54,407 nucleotides of DNA from Lachnospiraceae bacterium (GTDB lineage Bacteria > Bacillota > Clostridia > Lachnospirales > Lachnospiraceae), in the NCBI GenBank assembly GCA_017634455.1, contig JAGBNK010000014.1, forward strand, positions 1-54,407, read 5' to 3'. This document shows positions 25,788 to 35,510 of this stretch, one piece after another; the first letter of the stretch is position 1, and the number at the start of each line of letters is the position of its first letter. Under the pieces are notes generated by a model, which was given only the letters and a program-made list of their open reading frames with translations, was not told the origin of the DNA and did no database searches. The position numbers and the translations under genes were made by a program.

Positions 25788-27356
25788 ATGAAACACGTGT
25801 TGAAACACATTAGTGACAATCGATATAAATATCTGATACTGGCAGGCATAGTTGCGATTATGCTTATGAATATGATTAGAGTATTGCATTCAAATGCTGG
25901 TACTAGATTTGTAGTATATGCAGGTGGCTATGACTTATCAATTTTAAAGTATGTGACTGTATTATTATTTATGCTGCTTATAGTTGGATTTGTATTCCTA
26001 TTTGTGAAAGCATATAAATGGCGCGCGGAACAAGTATTCCTTGTATTAGGTATATTGTTTGGAATTATATATTCCTTCCTTTTACCTCCATTTACAGCAC
26101 CTGATGAAGCGGTACATATTGATACGACATACTATTATGCGAGTCAGATATTAGGACAGGATGCTGTCGATGAAAATGGAACGGTTCTTTATCGTTCAGA
26201 TGACGCGATGTATGAGCATCATGGTCAGCATGTACCAACGATTCAGTCTTATGGAGCTGTGTTATACAATTTCTTTAAGCTGGATCACAGTCAGGGCACA
26301 ACTACATTTGGTAGAGGCCCACAGAATGTATCGGTGATTGCGTATATTCCACAAACTATAGGAGTGACATTAGCGCGATTATTTCATCTAGGAAATATTC
26401 AGATGCTATTTTGGGGACGCTGGTTTGCTTTGGTATTTTTCCTGGTTTGCGTATATTGGGGAATTAAGCTTGCTCCAATTGGCAAAGAGGTAATTATGAT
26501 TGCAGCCTTACTGCCGATTACATTGCAGATGGCTGTATCTATGTCATATGATTCGACTGTGTTGGCATTGTGCTTCTTATATACAGGATATCTCTTGTAT
26601 CTGACATTTGAAGTGCCAAGAATTACATGGAAACATGTGGCGATATTGGCAGGATTGTTCGTGTGGATGTCGCCGGGAAAATTAGTATACCTCTGCCTGG
26701 CATTAACCCTTCTTATTATTCCAGCAGAGAAATTTGCTAATAAGAGATTTAAGTATATTTCTGTGGTTATTGTAATAGCTTGTGGTGCAGCAATTATTCT
26801 TATGACTAGATATAATACCGTTGTTGCAATTGGTTCTAGCGAAGGTGGTATGCTTACCGAACAGACGACGTATAGTGTGGGGTATTTAATTCATAATCCT
26901 AAGAGATTGGTAGAAGTGATTTTTGGAACAATTATCACACAGGGGACATTCTACTTAGAGAACATGTTAAGTCAATACTTTGGTTGGCTTGAAATAACTG
27001 TTCCAGGCTATATCGTATATGGCTTTGTAGTTTTACTAGTTATTGCTGCAATTAAGAAAGCGGATGAGAAATATGTATTATTACCTGGTCAGCGCTTGTG
27101 GGTATTCATTGTGATTGCTGGAATAGCATCATTGGCTTGCTTGGCACTATTATTTGATTGGACCCCGATTGAATCAAATTATGTGTACGGTGTTCAGGGT
27201 AGATATTTCTTGCCTATGCTTCCTCTTTTGATGATGCTTTGTAAGAATAAGCAGATTGAGATGAAAGCAAGCATGGCTAAATATATATACGCAGGCTTAT
27301 ATGTGCTGCAGTTTTTAACCATTTATCATATATATACAGTAATAATTGGAAGGTAG
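25788..27356 (+). CDS. DUF2142 membrane protein, probable lipid-linked sugar transferase
   Basis: A 522-residue protein with about 11-13 membrane helices. After the second hydrophobic block it has PPFTAPDEAVHIDTTYY, the hallmark DE-H motif of DUF2142. These proteins look like GT-C transferases that use polyprenyl-phosphate sugars outside the membrane. The next two genes (a dolichyl-phosphate-sugar synthase-like GT2 and a DUF2304 protein) would supply such a donor, so the three likely form one glycan-decorating unit. The ribosome binding site is weak (AGAGAGATAG). Confidence 0.8.
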   Translation: MKHVLKHISDNRYKYLILAGIVAIMLMNMIRVLHSNAGTRFVVYAGGYDLSILKYVTVLLFMLLIVGFVFLFVKAYKWRAEQVFLVLGILFGIIYSFLLPPFTAPDEAVHIDTTYYYASQILGQDAVDENGTVLYRSDDAMYEHHGQHVPTIQSYGAVLYNFFKLDHSQGTTTFGRGPQNVSVIAYIPQTIGVTLARLFHLGNIQMLFWGRWFALVFFLVCVYWGIKLAPIGKEVIMIAALLPITLQMAVSMSYDSTVLALCFLYTGYLLYLTFEVPRITWKHVAILAGLFVWMSPGKLVYLCLALTLLIIPAEKFANKRFKYISVVIVIACGAAIILMTRYNTVVAIGSSEGGMLTEQTTYSVGYLIHNPKRLVEVIFGTIITQGTFYLENMLSQYFGWLEITVPGYIVYGFVVLLVIAAIKKADEKYVLLPGQRLWVFIVIAGIASLACLALLFDWTPIESNYVYGVQGRYFLPMLPLLMMLCKNKQIEMKASMAKYIYAGLYVLQFLTIYHIYTVIIGR

Positions 27357-27361
27357 AAAAT

Positions 27362-28060
27362 ATGAATAACACTTTATTGATTATTCCTGCTTACAATGAG
27401 GCAGAGAATATCGAGCGAGTAGTAGATAATTTAATAGAGAATTATCCTCAGTATGACTATGTCGTAATCAATGATGGTAGTCGAGATGACACTAGAAAGA
27501 TTCTTCACAACAGAGGTTATAATTACCTCGATTTGCCTGTAAATACAGGCTTGGCTGGAGCTTTCCGTTGTGGTGTCAGATATGCTAATGCGGTTGGTTA
27601 TGATTATGTCGTACAGTTTGATGGAGACGGCCAGCACCGTGCTGAATCGATTGCTCCTATGCTTGAAAAGATGCAATCAAGTGATTCTGATATTGTGATT
27701 GGTTCCCGTTTCTGTGAAAAGAAAAAGGATCATAGTGCGCGTATGTTGGGAAGTCGATTGATTACAAGCGCTATTCGATTGAAGACTGGTAAAATTATAA
27801 AAGATCCTACTTCTGGTCTTCGTATGTACAACAAGCGTATGATTAAGCTTGTGGGTTACGATATGGCTTATACACCTGAACCAGATACTCTCGCATATAT
27901 GATTAGATGCGGGGCAAAAGTGGATGAGGTTCAGGTTGAGATGGATGAGCGCATGTTTGGTACGAGCTATCTCAATATATGGAATTCAGTTAGATATATG
28001 ATTACTGTTGTATTTAATACATTGTTCTTACAATGGGTTCGAAAGAAGGAGGAATTGTAA
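27362..28060 (+). CDS. GT2, polyprenyl-phosphate sugar synthase-like
   Basis: A 232-residue soluble GT2 of the dolichyl-phosphate mannose synthase group: LLIIPAYNEAENI at the start, VVINDGSRDDT, and QFDGDGQHRAE carrying the D-x-D. It lacks the C-terminal membrane helices of GtrB enzymes. The following DUF2304 protein may supply the membrane anchor. Predicted to move a sugar from a nucleotide donor to undecaprenyl phosphate. The stop codon overlaps the next start (28060). Confidence 0.87.
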   Translation: MNNTLLIIPAYNEAENIERVVDNLIENYPQYDYVVINDGSRDDTRKILHNRGYNYLDLPVNTGLAGAFRCGVRYANAVGYDYVVQFDGDGQHRAESIAPMLEKMQSSDSDIVIGSRFCEKKKDHSARMLGSRLITSAIRLKTGKIIKDPTSGLRMYNKRMIKLVGYDMAYTPEPDTLAYMIRCGAKVDEVQVEMDERMFGTSYLNIWNSVRYMITVVFNTLFLQWVRKKEEL

Positions 28061-28422
28061 TGTCAACTGCCCTTAGAATAATACTCCTTGTTGGAGCAAT
28101 AGCTATGTTTTGGTATGTGATTAAATCAATTAGAAAATCACGTCTTCAGATGAAAGATGCTTTTCCATGGATTGTGGTTGCAGTATTGATTGCTATCTTT
28201 GGAATCTTCCCGGTTGTACCAATGTATATCGCTTGGTTGATTGGAATTGAGTCGACTGCCAACATGGTATTCTTGATTTTTATTGCAATCCTCTTACTTC
28301 GCATTTTCACACTTTCTATGAAGGTGTCATTGCTTGAGGACAAGCTTACAACTATGGCTGGTGAGGTTGCTATCCGCTCAAAGGATACTACAGATTTATC
28401 GAAAAAAGATACAGACGATTAA
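28060..28422 (+). CDS. DUF2304 small membrane protein
   Basis: A 120-residue protein with three hydrophobic helices (about 4-20, 35-54, 62-82) and a charged cytoplasmic tail. This fits DUF2304, often found next to polyprenyl-phosphate sugar GT2s. AAGGAGG at 28046-28052 and a one-base overlap with the previous stop give the start at 28060. Likely a membrane partner of the GT2 before it. Its biochemical role is not established. Confidence 0.82.
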   Translation: MSTALRIILLVGAIAMFWYVIKSIRKSRLQMKDAFPWIVVAVLIAIFGIFPVVPMYIAWLIGIESTANMVFLIFIAILLLRIFTLSMKVSLLEDKLTTMAGEVAIRSKDTTDLSKKDTDD

Positions 28423-28443
28423 TAATACAGAGGAATAGATTTA

Positions 28444-29361
28444 ATGAGTGATAAACCGATGATTTCTGTGATAATGTCTACATATAACGAGGAGGAAAGA
28501 TTCCTTCGAGAAGCTATTGAATCAATTCTGAATCAGACTTATAGCGATTTCGAATTTCTGATCGGAGTAGACAAGCCGGATAATCAGGCTTTGATAGATA
28601 TTTTAAATGAATATGCCCTGCGTGATTTGCGAGTATCAGTTCATGTAAATGAGAAAAATTTAGGACTTGCTATGACACTCAACAAGTTGATTGATCTAGC
28701 AAAGGGTGATTATATCGCTCGAATGGATGCTGATGACAAATCTGATCCGGAGCGTTTAGAACATCAGTTGAAATATATGCAGGATAATGATTTGGATATC
28801 ATTTCCTGTGACGTCAATGTAATTGATGAGGATGATAATATAATTCAGAAGATGTATAATCTCCCATCGGTTGATGGACAAATTAGAAAGAAATTAAAGA
28901 TTAACAATTGTATGCCTCATCCGGGTTGGATGGTTCGACGTGAATTGTATGAGGCAATTGGCGGATATGAGGCGACACCTTATTGCGAGGATTATGAATT
29001 CTTGCTGAAGGTAAGAGGTGGAGATTTTAAATTTGGTAATCTCAACGAGCCACTCCTAAATTACCGTATGACTTCGATTTCGATTTCACGAGCTAATCTT
29101 TACAAGCAGTATCTATCAATGAAATACTGCCAGACTAAATATGTATCAGGACAGGCCGTGGAATTTGATTCATACATCAATAGTCACTACGATGCTGCAG
29201 AAGAGATTAGATACAATAAGTCAGCGGCTAATTTCACATCAGGTCTGGCTGTTCTAAAGGAATTGAAATTGATTAGGGCTTTTGTGCTTTTGTGTAAGGC
29301 TTTCTTTGGCTCGAAATGCTATAGAGACAAGATGTGGAAATATTTACAGCAGGTGCTGTAA
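28444..29361 (+). CDS. glycosyltransferase family 2
   Basis: A 305-residue GT2: ISVIMSTYNEEE at the start, ARMDADDKSDPERL with the D-x-DD site (about 96-105), and GYEATPYCEDYEFLL near the acceptor side. The C-terminal 80 residues are helical with no membrane span. It resembles the later GT2 at 31451 (shared VDKPDN/LDKPDN, NLGL, RMDADD), so the two are paralogues. Donor and acceptor cannot be read from sequence. Confidence 0.88.
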   Translation: MSDKPMISVIMSTYNEEERFLREAIESILNQTYSDFEFLIGVDKPDNQALIDILNEYALRDLRVSVHVNEKNLGLAMTLNKLIDLAKGDYIARMDADDKSDPERLEHQLKYMQDNDLDIISCDVNVIDEDDNIIQKMYNLPSVDGQIRKKLKINNCMPHPGWMVRRELYEAIGGYEATPYCEDYEFLLKVRGGDFKFGNLNEPLLNYRMTSISISRANLYKQYLSMKYCQTKYVSGQAVEFDSYINSHYDAAEEIRYNKSAANFTSGLAVLKELKLIRAFVLLCKAFFGSKCYRDKMWKYLQQVL

Positions 29362-29385
29362 TTTAAAATGAAGGAGAATAAATCA

Positions 29386-30450
29386 ATGACCATATTACAT
29401 ATATGTGGTGTTCAAAATAAGATGTCCAATGGTGCTACGGTTGCGGTTATAGAGCATGTAAATGCTCAATCTAAAACTGGACTTGCTGATATAGAAGTGC
29501 TTCATGTAAGAGATGAGAAACTGTCTTTTGATGAGGCCGTTCAGGTCGTTAAAATGGAACAAGCTAAAATGGCAATTGCGCAAGCTGATTTATTAGTCTT
29601 TCATGAATTGTATTATATATCGTTTATATCATTGGCGTCGTATGCCAAAAGAGTTGGTACTCCTTATATAGTTATTCCTCATGGCGCATTAACTGTTGGT
29701 GCACAGACACCCAAAAAATGTGCTAAAATTGTTGTTAATGGTCTATGGGCAAGATCATATATTGAAAAAGCAGCTGCAGTGCAATTTTTATCTAATTCTG
29801 AGAAGGAGACTTCGCTGAAGTGGAATTACAAATCGTTTATTGCACCTAACGGGGTTTCACTGCCTGCTGATATGAAAGTATATAATACTCAATATGCTGG
29901 CTTGAAATTAGTTTTTATAGGTAGACTGAATTTGTTTCATAAGGGACTTGACGCTTTGGTAGATGCATGCGATTTGATTCGTGATGAGATGTTATCTAGA
30001 AATATTAGGCTTGATATATATGGTCCAATTGATGGTGATAATGGTGGGGAGTTAGTAAAACTGGTTTCAGACAAGAGTTTACAGGATGTAGTAAGTATAC
30101 ATGATAGTGTATTTGGTAGAGATAAGATGCAGGCTATGATGGATGCAGATGTATTTATTCAGACTTCCAGATTTGAAGGTATGCCAATGGGCTTGTTGGG
30201 CGCCATGGCTGCTGGCTTACCACTTATAGTTACACCTGGAACTAATTTTGATCAGGCTGTTGAAGATAATGATTGTGGTTGGATATGTCAGACGGATGCT
30301 GGAAGTATAGCGCATGCTATTATAGAGGCTGCGGATGATAAGATTTCATGGCCGATTAAATCCATAAATGCAAGAGAGTTCGTGAAGAATAATTTTGAAT
30401 GGTCACGTGTGGCTTCAGATACTATTAGTAAATACAAAGAGTATGTGTAA
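29386..30450 (+). CDS. glycosyltransferase family 4
   Basis: A 354-residue GT-B enzyme. The N-half opens with TILHICGVQNKMSNG and has VIPHGALTVG. The C-half has LVFIGRLNLFHKGLDAL and the donor-site run IQTSRFEGMPMGLLGAMAAGLPLIVT typical of GT4. ATG 29386 is preferred over 29368 because AAGGAG at 29371-29376 lies between them at the right distance from 29386. It belongs to the long operon and follows the GT2 by 24 bases. Confidence 0.88.
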   Translation: MTILHICGVQNKMSNGATVAVIEHVNAQSKTGLADIEVLHVRDEKLSFDEAVQVVKMEQAKMAIAQADLLVFHELYYISFISLASYAKRVGTPYIVIPHGALTVGAQTPKKCAKIVVNGLWARSYIEKAAAVQFLSNSEKETSLKWNYKSFIAPNGVSLPADMKVYNTQYAGLKLVFIGRLNLFHKGLDALVDACDLIRDEMLSRNIRLDIYGPIDGDNGGELVKLVSDKSLQDVVSIHDSVFGRDKMQAMMDADVFIQTSRFEGMPMGLLGAMAAGLPLIVTPGTNFDQAVEDNDCGWICQTDAGSIAHAIIEAADDKISWPIKSINAREFVKNNFEWSRVASDTISKYKEYV

Positions 30451-30462
30451 AGAGGAAGATTG

Positions 30463-31437
30463 ATGTATAAATTAAGTATTATAATTCCTGTATATAATGT
30501 CCAGAAGTATATTATTGCATGTCTTCAGTCGATTGAAAAACAGGATTATATAGATGAGATAGAAGTCATCGTTGTTGATGATGGTAGTCCGGACGATACT
30601 GTTTCTCTGATTCAGACATATATGAAAACTTCAAAACTTAATATCAATATAGTTTCACAGGCTAATCAAGGTATTGGCGGTGCTAGAAATACAGGCATTA
30701 ACAATGCTTCTGGAGAGTACATATGGTTTGTTGATCCTGATGATACTATTCAGGAATATTGTGTTAAGGATATATATGATTATGCTCATGACAATGATTT
30801 AGATGTAGTTATTTTTGATTTGGTTGATGTGGATGAGCAGGGAAATGAATTGCATGTTGAAGCTGGTGCGGATTCGAACATGCACGGGAAGGTGCTGGAT
30901 AAAGAAACTGGTCGAAGTCTATTGACATATGTTCAGTCGCCAACTAATAGATGGATAAAGAAAAGCCTCTGGCAAAATGTCAAATATTTGCCAGTTAGAT
31001 GTTTTGAAGACTTTGATACAATTCCAAAGGTTACCTCGCTTGGATCAAGATTTGGATATTTAAATAAACATTATTATTTCTATTTACAACGTTCAACATC
31101 GCTTATGCATGAGATTGATGTTGATAAGTTCGCTCTTATGTTGGATGTTGTTAGGGATTTAGAGGAATATTTTTTACAACGACGAGAGTTTCAACAAGAG
31201 ATAGAATATTTAATTATTGAAAATGCTTATCTTATGACGACGGTGAGATTACTGAAATCTAAAGAAGGTATTCATGCTGTACGAGATATGAGAGATTTTA
31301 TTTTATCTAATCATAAAGGATATTGGAAAAATCCATATATGAGTCGTTTGACTATGGCTCACAAGGTGTATTTGAAACTATTGGATTTGAATTTTGTGAT
31401 GATATTACAGTTTATGGTTAAAATGTTTTTCAAATAA
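30463..31437 (+). CDS. glycosyltransferase family 2
   Basis: A 324-residue GT2: KLSIIIPVYNVQKYI, VVDDGSPDDT and WFVDPDDTIQ with the D-x-DD site (about 89-96). The C-terminal 100 residues are helical and end hydrophobic (MILQFMVKMFF), perhaps a membrane-touching tail. ATG 30463 is favoured over the TTG three bases earlier. AGAGGAAG at 30451-30458 is the binding site. Confidence 0.87.
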   Translation: MYKLSIIIPVYNVQKYIIACLQSIEKQDYIDEIEVIVVDDGSPDDTVSLIQTYMKTSKLNINIVSQANQGIGGARNTGINNASGEYIWFVDPDDTIQEYCVKDIYDYAHDNDLDVVIFDLVDVDEQGNELHVEAGADSNMHGKVLDKETGRSLLTYVQSPTNRWIKKSLWQNVKYLPVRCFEDFDTIPKVTSLGSRFGYLNKHYYFYLQRSTSLMHEIDVDKFALMLDVVRDLEEYFLQRREFQQEIEYLIIENAYLMTTVRLLKSKEGIHAVRDMRDFILSNHKGYWKNPYMSRLTMAHKVYLKLLDLNFVMILQFMVKMFFK

Positions 31438-31450
31438 ATGGAATTAGGAT

Positions 31451-32401
31451 ATGGAAAAAATTGCTGTTTTAATGACTGCTTATAATGAATCTGAATCTGA
31501 TTTTTGTAAGGCTTTGGATTCTATATGCAATCAGACTTACAAAGATTTACATATTTATCTGCTTTTGGATAAACCTGATAATGATTTGTTAGATGGTTTG
31601 TGTAGCCTTTACGCATCTAATGATAACAGAGTTTCATATATTAAAAATGAGCAGAATCTAGGCCTTGTGAATAGTTTGAATAAGCTCTTGAATATAGTTA
31701 CAGAAGATTACGTGACTCGAATGGATGCTGATGATGTTGCGGAACTGTCTCGATTTGAATCTGAGATGCAATTTATGAAGAAACATAACCTTGATTTCGT
31801 TACAACAGAAATAGATTATATTCGAGATGATAAGATAGAGGCGGGATTATCTTTGCCTGATGTGATTGGTCAGGATTTCGCTGATGCTCAGAAGGAAATT
31901 AATCTATCAGCGCATCCTACTTGGTTAGTGAAAAAAGAAGTATATGATAAGCTGCGAGGATATCGTAATTTGTCATCATGTGAAGATTTGGATTTCGTCC
32001 TTCGTGCATTGCAATCGGGATTTCGCTTAGGACGATTAGGGAAAGTGACATTGCATTATCGCTTACGACCAGATGGAATATCATATTCTCATGCATATGA
32101 GCAATATGCCAAGACCAAAGTTTTGATGGATATGTATCGTAAAGGCGAAAATATCGAGTCACTTGACGTGGAAGCGCTTAATCATAGATTTTCTACAAAG
32201 AAATCTGAGAGTTATAGTCAAAAGTATGCGGTAAGTAAAGCGCTAATGGAATCTGATGTTTATATACTTAGAGAAGACTCGAAACTAAAAGGCGCTTTGA
32301 TGATGCTTTTGCATTTGTGTAATGATTCAAATTACAGAAATATATTTAGAGATATTTTGAAGAATAAGAGAGCATTAAAAAGGATAAAGGATAATAGCTA
32401 A
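31451..32401 (+). CDS. glycosyltransferase family 2, paralogue of the 28444 gene
   Basis: A 316-residue GT2: IAVLMTAYNESES, LLLDKPDND, NLGLVNSLNKLL and TRMDADDVAEL. The match in these blocks to the enzyme at 28444 points to duplication within the locus, followed by divergence in acceptor specificity. The basic C-terminus (LKNKRALKRIK) may touch the membrane. Its stop is adjacent to the start of the fucosyltransferase gene. Confidence 0.87.
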   Translation: MEKIAVLMTAYNESESDFCKALDSICNQTYKDLHIYLLLDKPDNDLLDGLCSLYASNDNRVSYIKNEQNLGLVNSLNKLLNIVTEDYVTRMDADDVAELSRFESEMQFMKKHNLDFVTTEIDYIRDDKIEAGLSLPDVIGQDFADAQKEINLSAHPTWLVKKEVYDKLRGYRNLSSCEDLDFVLRALQSGFRLGRLGKVTLHYRLRPDGISYSHAYEQYAKTKVLMDMYRKGENIESLDVEALNHRFSTKKSESYSQKYAVSKALMESDVYILREDSKLKGALMMLLHLCNDSNYRNIFRDILKNKRALKRIKDNS

Positions 32402-33322
32402 ATGATTTATTTAGAATTAGAAGGCAGAATTGGAAATCAATTATTTATGTATGCGGCTGCGAGAACATTACAGCTTCGCTCAAATGAACCGACAGAAATA
32501 GTGATTGATGATAGATTGGTGAAGCGTGTCAATTGGGAAAATTCGCTTGTGCATTATGAGTTACCTGAAGGTGTGCGATTTGTTAGTGACAATAAAATTA
32601 TCCGCCAGATGGATTTGTTGCGTGCCAGATGGGATATGTTTAAGTATCATCACTTCGTCACACGTATGCATAGAGATTATAGATCTCGCTACAATTTTGA
32701 AGTGGCTAAGAGGGAAGAATATCAGTCGCATGGATTAGTTAGATGTGAAAATGGATATATTCCATTGCCGGAGAGTGTAGATAGAGACATCTATATGAGT
32801 GGTTATTTTCAGTCGGAGAAATTTTTCTTAGATAATAGAGAAGAAATTAAAAAAATATATAGAATTGAGGATGAAGTAAAAAAATCTGGATATCCTGGTT
32901 TGGATAAGATACAGAATCGCAATTCCGTATGTATTAGTATTAAGGTTGAACATAATGTTGGTAATCAGATGTATGATGTCTGTACGAGAGAGTATTGGGA
33001 GAAGGCTATTCAGTACATTATTGATAATGTAGAGAATCCATTGTTCTTCATATGCTCGGATAATGTACCATATGTATTAGAACATTTTATAGATGCAGAT
33101 AAGTACGATGTTGTTTTTCAAAGTAGAGATTATCCGGTTCATATATCGCTCGCTGTTATGGCACAATGTAAGCATTTTATAATTGGAAATACATCGTTCG
33201 GATGGTGGGCACAATATTTATCAGATAATGAGGACAAGATTGTTATTACGCCATCTAGATGGTATGGCATAGATGTGCCATGTGATTTATACATGGATAA
33301 TTGGACATCGATTGATGTGTAA
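32402..33322 (+). CDS. GT11 alpha-1,2-fucosyltransferase-like protein
   Basis: A 306-residue GT11 enzyme. The N-terminal motif is LEGRIGNQLFMYAAAR and the C-terminal motif is HFIIGNTSFGWWAQYLS, both conserved around the GDP-fucose site of FUT1/WcfB-like proteins; CISIKVEHN gives a weaker middle block. It predicts fucose (or a related deoxyhexose) in the glycan. No GDP-fucose synthesis genes are in the window, so the donor must come from elsewhere. The start immediately follows the previous stop. Confidence 0.88.
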   Translation: MIYLELEGRIGNQLFMYAAARTLQLRSNEPTEIVIDDRLVKRVNWENSLVHYELPEGVRFVSDNKIIRQMDLLRARWDMFKYHHFVTRMHRDYRSRYNFEVAKREEYQSHGLVRCENGYIPLPESVDRDIYMSGYFQSEKFFLDNREEIKKIYRIEDEVKKSGYPGLDKIQNRNSVCISIKVEHNVGNQMYDVCTREYWEKAIQYIIDNVENPLFFICSDNVPYVLEHFIDADKYDVVFQSRDYPVHISLAVMAQCKHFIIGNTSFGWWAQYLSDNEDKIVITPSRWYGIDVPCDLYMDNWTSIDV

Positions 33323-33336
33323 GAGGAGATGTAGAC

Positions 33337-33918
33337 ATGCTTTATGAAGGATTTATGAATCATTTCTATAGTAAGACTTCTGCATACAGAAATGAATTCG
33401 AACATATTGGAAAGAATTCTAAGGTTTATTATCCAGTCATTAGTAATAAAAGAAGTCGGAAGTTATTATCAATAGGTGACGGCACTGAGATATTACATAA
33501 TTCTAGAATTCAGTGTTTCGAGCAGGAAGGCTGCCCAACTCCGCACATTAAAATAGGTGATAGATGTTATCTGGGATTCAATCTTTCGATACTAGCAGGT
33601 GCTGATGTCATAATAGAGGATGATGTCTTGCTCGCCAGCAATATTTTGATAACGACTGAGACTCACGGTATGGATCCAGAAAGTGATGTTCCTTATATGA
33701 ACCAACCTCTTACGGTTGCACCAGTGAGAGTAGGTTCTGGCTGTTGGTTGGGGGAACGAGTTGTTATTATGCCGGGAGTCACAATTGGTAAGAAGTGTAT
33801 AATTGGTGCAGGTAGTATTGTGACACATGATATACCGGATTATAGTATTGCGGTTGGAAGCCCTGCAAAGGTTGTAAAGCGATATGATTTTGAGAGACAT
33901 GAATGGATTAGAGTATAA
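33337..33918 (+). CDS. left-handed beta-helix sugar O-acetyltransferase
   Basis: A 193-residue hexapeptide-repeat acyltransferase of the LacA/WcaF type. The C-half has the repeat pattern (IKIGDRCYLG, VIIEDDVLLA, VRVGSGCWLGERVVIMPGVTIGKKCIIGAGSIV) and the catalytic-type histidine in TTETHGMD. The end is SIAVGSPAKVVKRYDFE, as usual. Likely adds acetyl from acetyl-CoA to a sugar of the glycan or precursor. AGAGGAG precedes the start. Confidence 0.9.
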   Translation: MLYEGFMNHFYSKTSAYRNEFEHIGKNSKVYYPVISNKRSRKLLSIGDGTEILHNSRIQCFEQEGCPTPHIKIGDRCYLGFNLSILAGADVIIEDDVLLASNILITTETHGMDPESDVPYMNQPLTVAPVRVGSGCWLGERVVIMPGVTIGKKCIIGAGSIVTHDIPDYSIAVGSPAKVVKRYDFERHEWIRV

Positions 33919-33953
33919 ATTGATTATTGTTTTTGACTTGATTAGGAGACGAT

Positions 33954-35480
33954 ATGCGGTCTGAAAATTCAATTAAAAATGTTGTAGTCACATGGATAGG
34001 ACTTGCATTTGTGGCTATTTTTGGATATATAGAACGAATGGTTTTGGCCAATATTCTTGGTGAAGTCTATTTGGGTCTTAATGGCTTACTAAGTAATGTT
34101 ATCACAGTGCTTTCGTTGGCTGAATTAGGTGTTGGTCCTGCTATTACTTATAGCTTGTATAAGCCTATTTCTGAAAATGATGAAAATCAAATCAAGGCGT
34201 TGATGAGACTTTACAAGAATTTTTATGTAATAATTGGGATTGTGGTTCTTGCAATTGGTTTGCTGATGACTCCTTTTTTACCATTTTTGATTAAGGAAAT
34301 GCCAACAAATGTCGAACATATATATCTTATATTTGTTCTTTTTGTAATAAATGCAAGTGTTTCATATTTCTTTTCATATAAAGCGGTCTTTATTGCTGCG
34401 AATCAGAGATACTATCTATATTCGGCTAATCATGCAATATGCTATGTGATTATGTATCTAGTGCAGATATTTGTTTTGATAACAACAAGGAATTTTATTA
34501 TTTTCTTGTTTGTTATGGTAGCTACGACTTTTATAGAAAACTTCAGGATATCTAAAATTGCTGATAGAGAATATCCGATTTTAAAATCAAAAGAAGTACA
34601 TCATATAGATGAGGACACAAAAAAGACTATTAAAGTAAACGTGTTTGCATCAATAGGTCATAATTTGGGCAATGTCGTTTTGAACTCCACTGATAATATA
34701 ATCATTTCAAAGTTTGTAGGATTGGTGGAGACTGCTTACTACACTAATTATGTCTTGCTTACAGCTACTTTAAATACTTTTTTGAATCAGGCCTTTTCGT
34801 CAATAGTTGCTAGTATTGGAAACCTAATTGTTGAAGGTACTGAGGAACAGAAAGAAGATGCTTTTTATTTAATATATTTCGTGGATTTTTGGATATATTC
34901 ATTCTGTTCTGTGGCATTATTTGTATTAGCATCTCCTTTTATAACATTAACTTTTGGGTCAAACTTCATTTTGAGTTTACCTGTAGTAACTGTGATTTGC
35001 TGGAATTTCTATGCTGCAGGAATGCGACAAGCATGTAATTCCTTTAAACAGGCTGCAGGACTATTGATACAGGATGTACATAAAGCTTACATTGAAGCAA
35101 TATTAAATCTTGGTATTTCTATTGTGCTCGCGCAAAAGCTTGGTATAATGGGTGTTCTTCTTGGTACATTGATAAGTATTTATGCAGTGGCTTTTTGGAT
35201 GGAGCCACATGTCTTATTTAAATATGGTTTTAAGAAGAAACCGTGGAAATATTATGGATTATATTTATTATATTTTCTAACTTATGGTATAATGAGTGCG
35301 TTGACATACTGGACGGTAAGCATGATTAGCATTTCTGGTATTGCCGGCTTTGTTATAGACATGATTGTTGTATGTATAGTGCCGAATGTTATATTGCTAC
35401 TAATTTGGGGATGGACCAAAGAGTGTAGACAATTTTTGCTTATTATGTTTAATATAGTTAAGAAAAAGATGATTAAATAA
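33954..35480 (+). CDS. wzx: Wzx-like polysaccharide flippase
   Basis: A 508-residue protein with about 12-14 membrane helices of the MOP/PST superfamily. The start NVVVTWIGLAFVAIFGYIERMVLANILGE and the early LAELGVGPAITYSLYKPI are typical of Gram-positive Wzx proteins. It should flip lipid-linked repeat units. Together with the Wzm/Wzt pair it gives the locus two export routes. No Wzy-like polymerase is evident in the window. The start follows TAGGAG (33942-33947). Confidence 0.88.
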   Translation: MRSENSIKNVVVTWIGLAFVAIFGYIERMVLANILGEVYLGLNGLLSNVITVLSLAELGVGPAITYSLYKPISENDENQIKALMRLYKNFYVIIGIVVLAIGLLMTPFLPFLIKEMPTNVEHIYLIFVLFVINASVSYFFSYKAVFIAANQRYYLYSANHAICYVIMYLVQIFVLITTRNFIIFLFVMVATTFIENFRISKIADREYPILKSKEVHHIDEDTKKTIKVNVFASIGHNLGNVVLNSTDNIIISKFVGLVETAYYTNYVLLTATLNTFLNQAFSSIVASIGNLIVEGTEEQKEDAFYLIYFVDFWIYSFCSVALFVLASPFITLTFGSNFILSLPVVTVICWNFYAAGMRQACNSFKQAAGLLIQDVHKAYIEAILNLGISIVLAQKLGIMGVLLGTLISIYAVAFWMEPHVLFKYGFKKKPWKYYGLYLLYFLTYGIMSALTYWTVSMISISGIAGFVIDMIVVCIVPNVILLLIWGWTKECRQFLLIMFNIVKKKMIK

Positions 35481-35510
35481 TTTGTGTGATATAAAATAGC
35501 AAGGCGAAAG

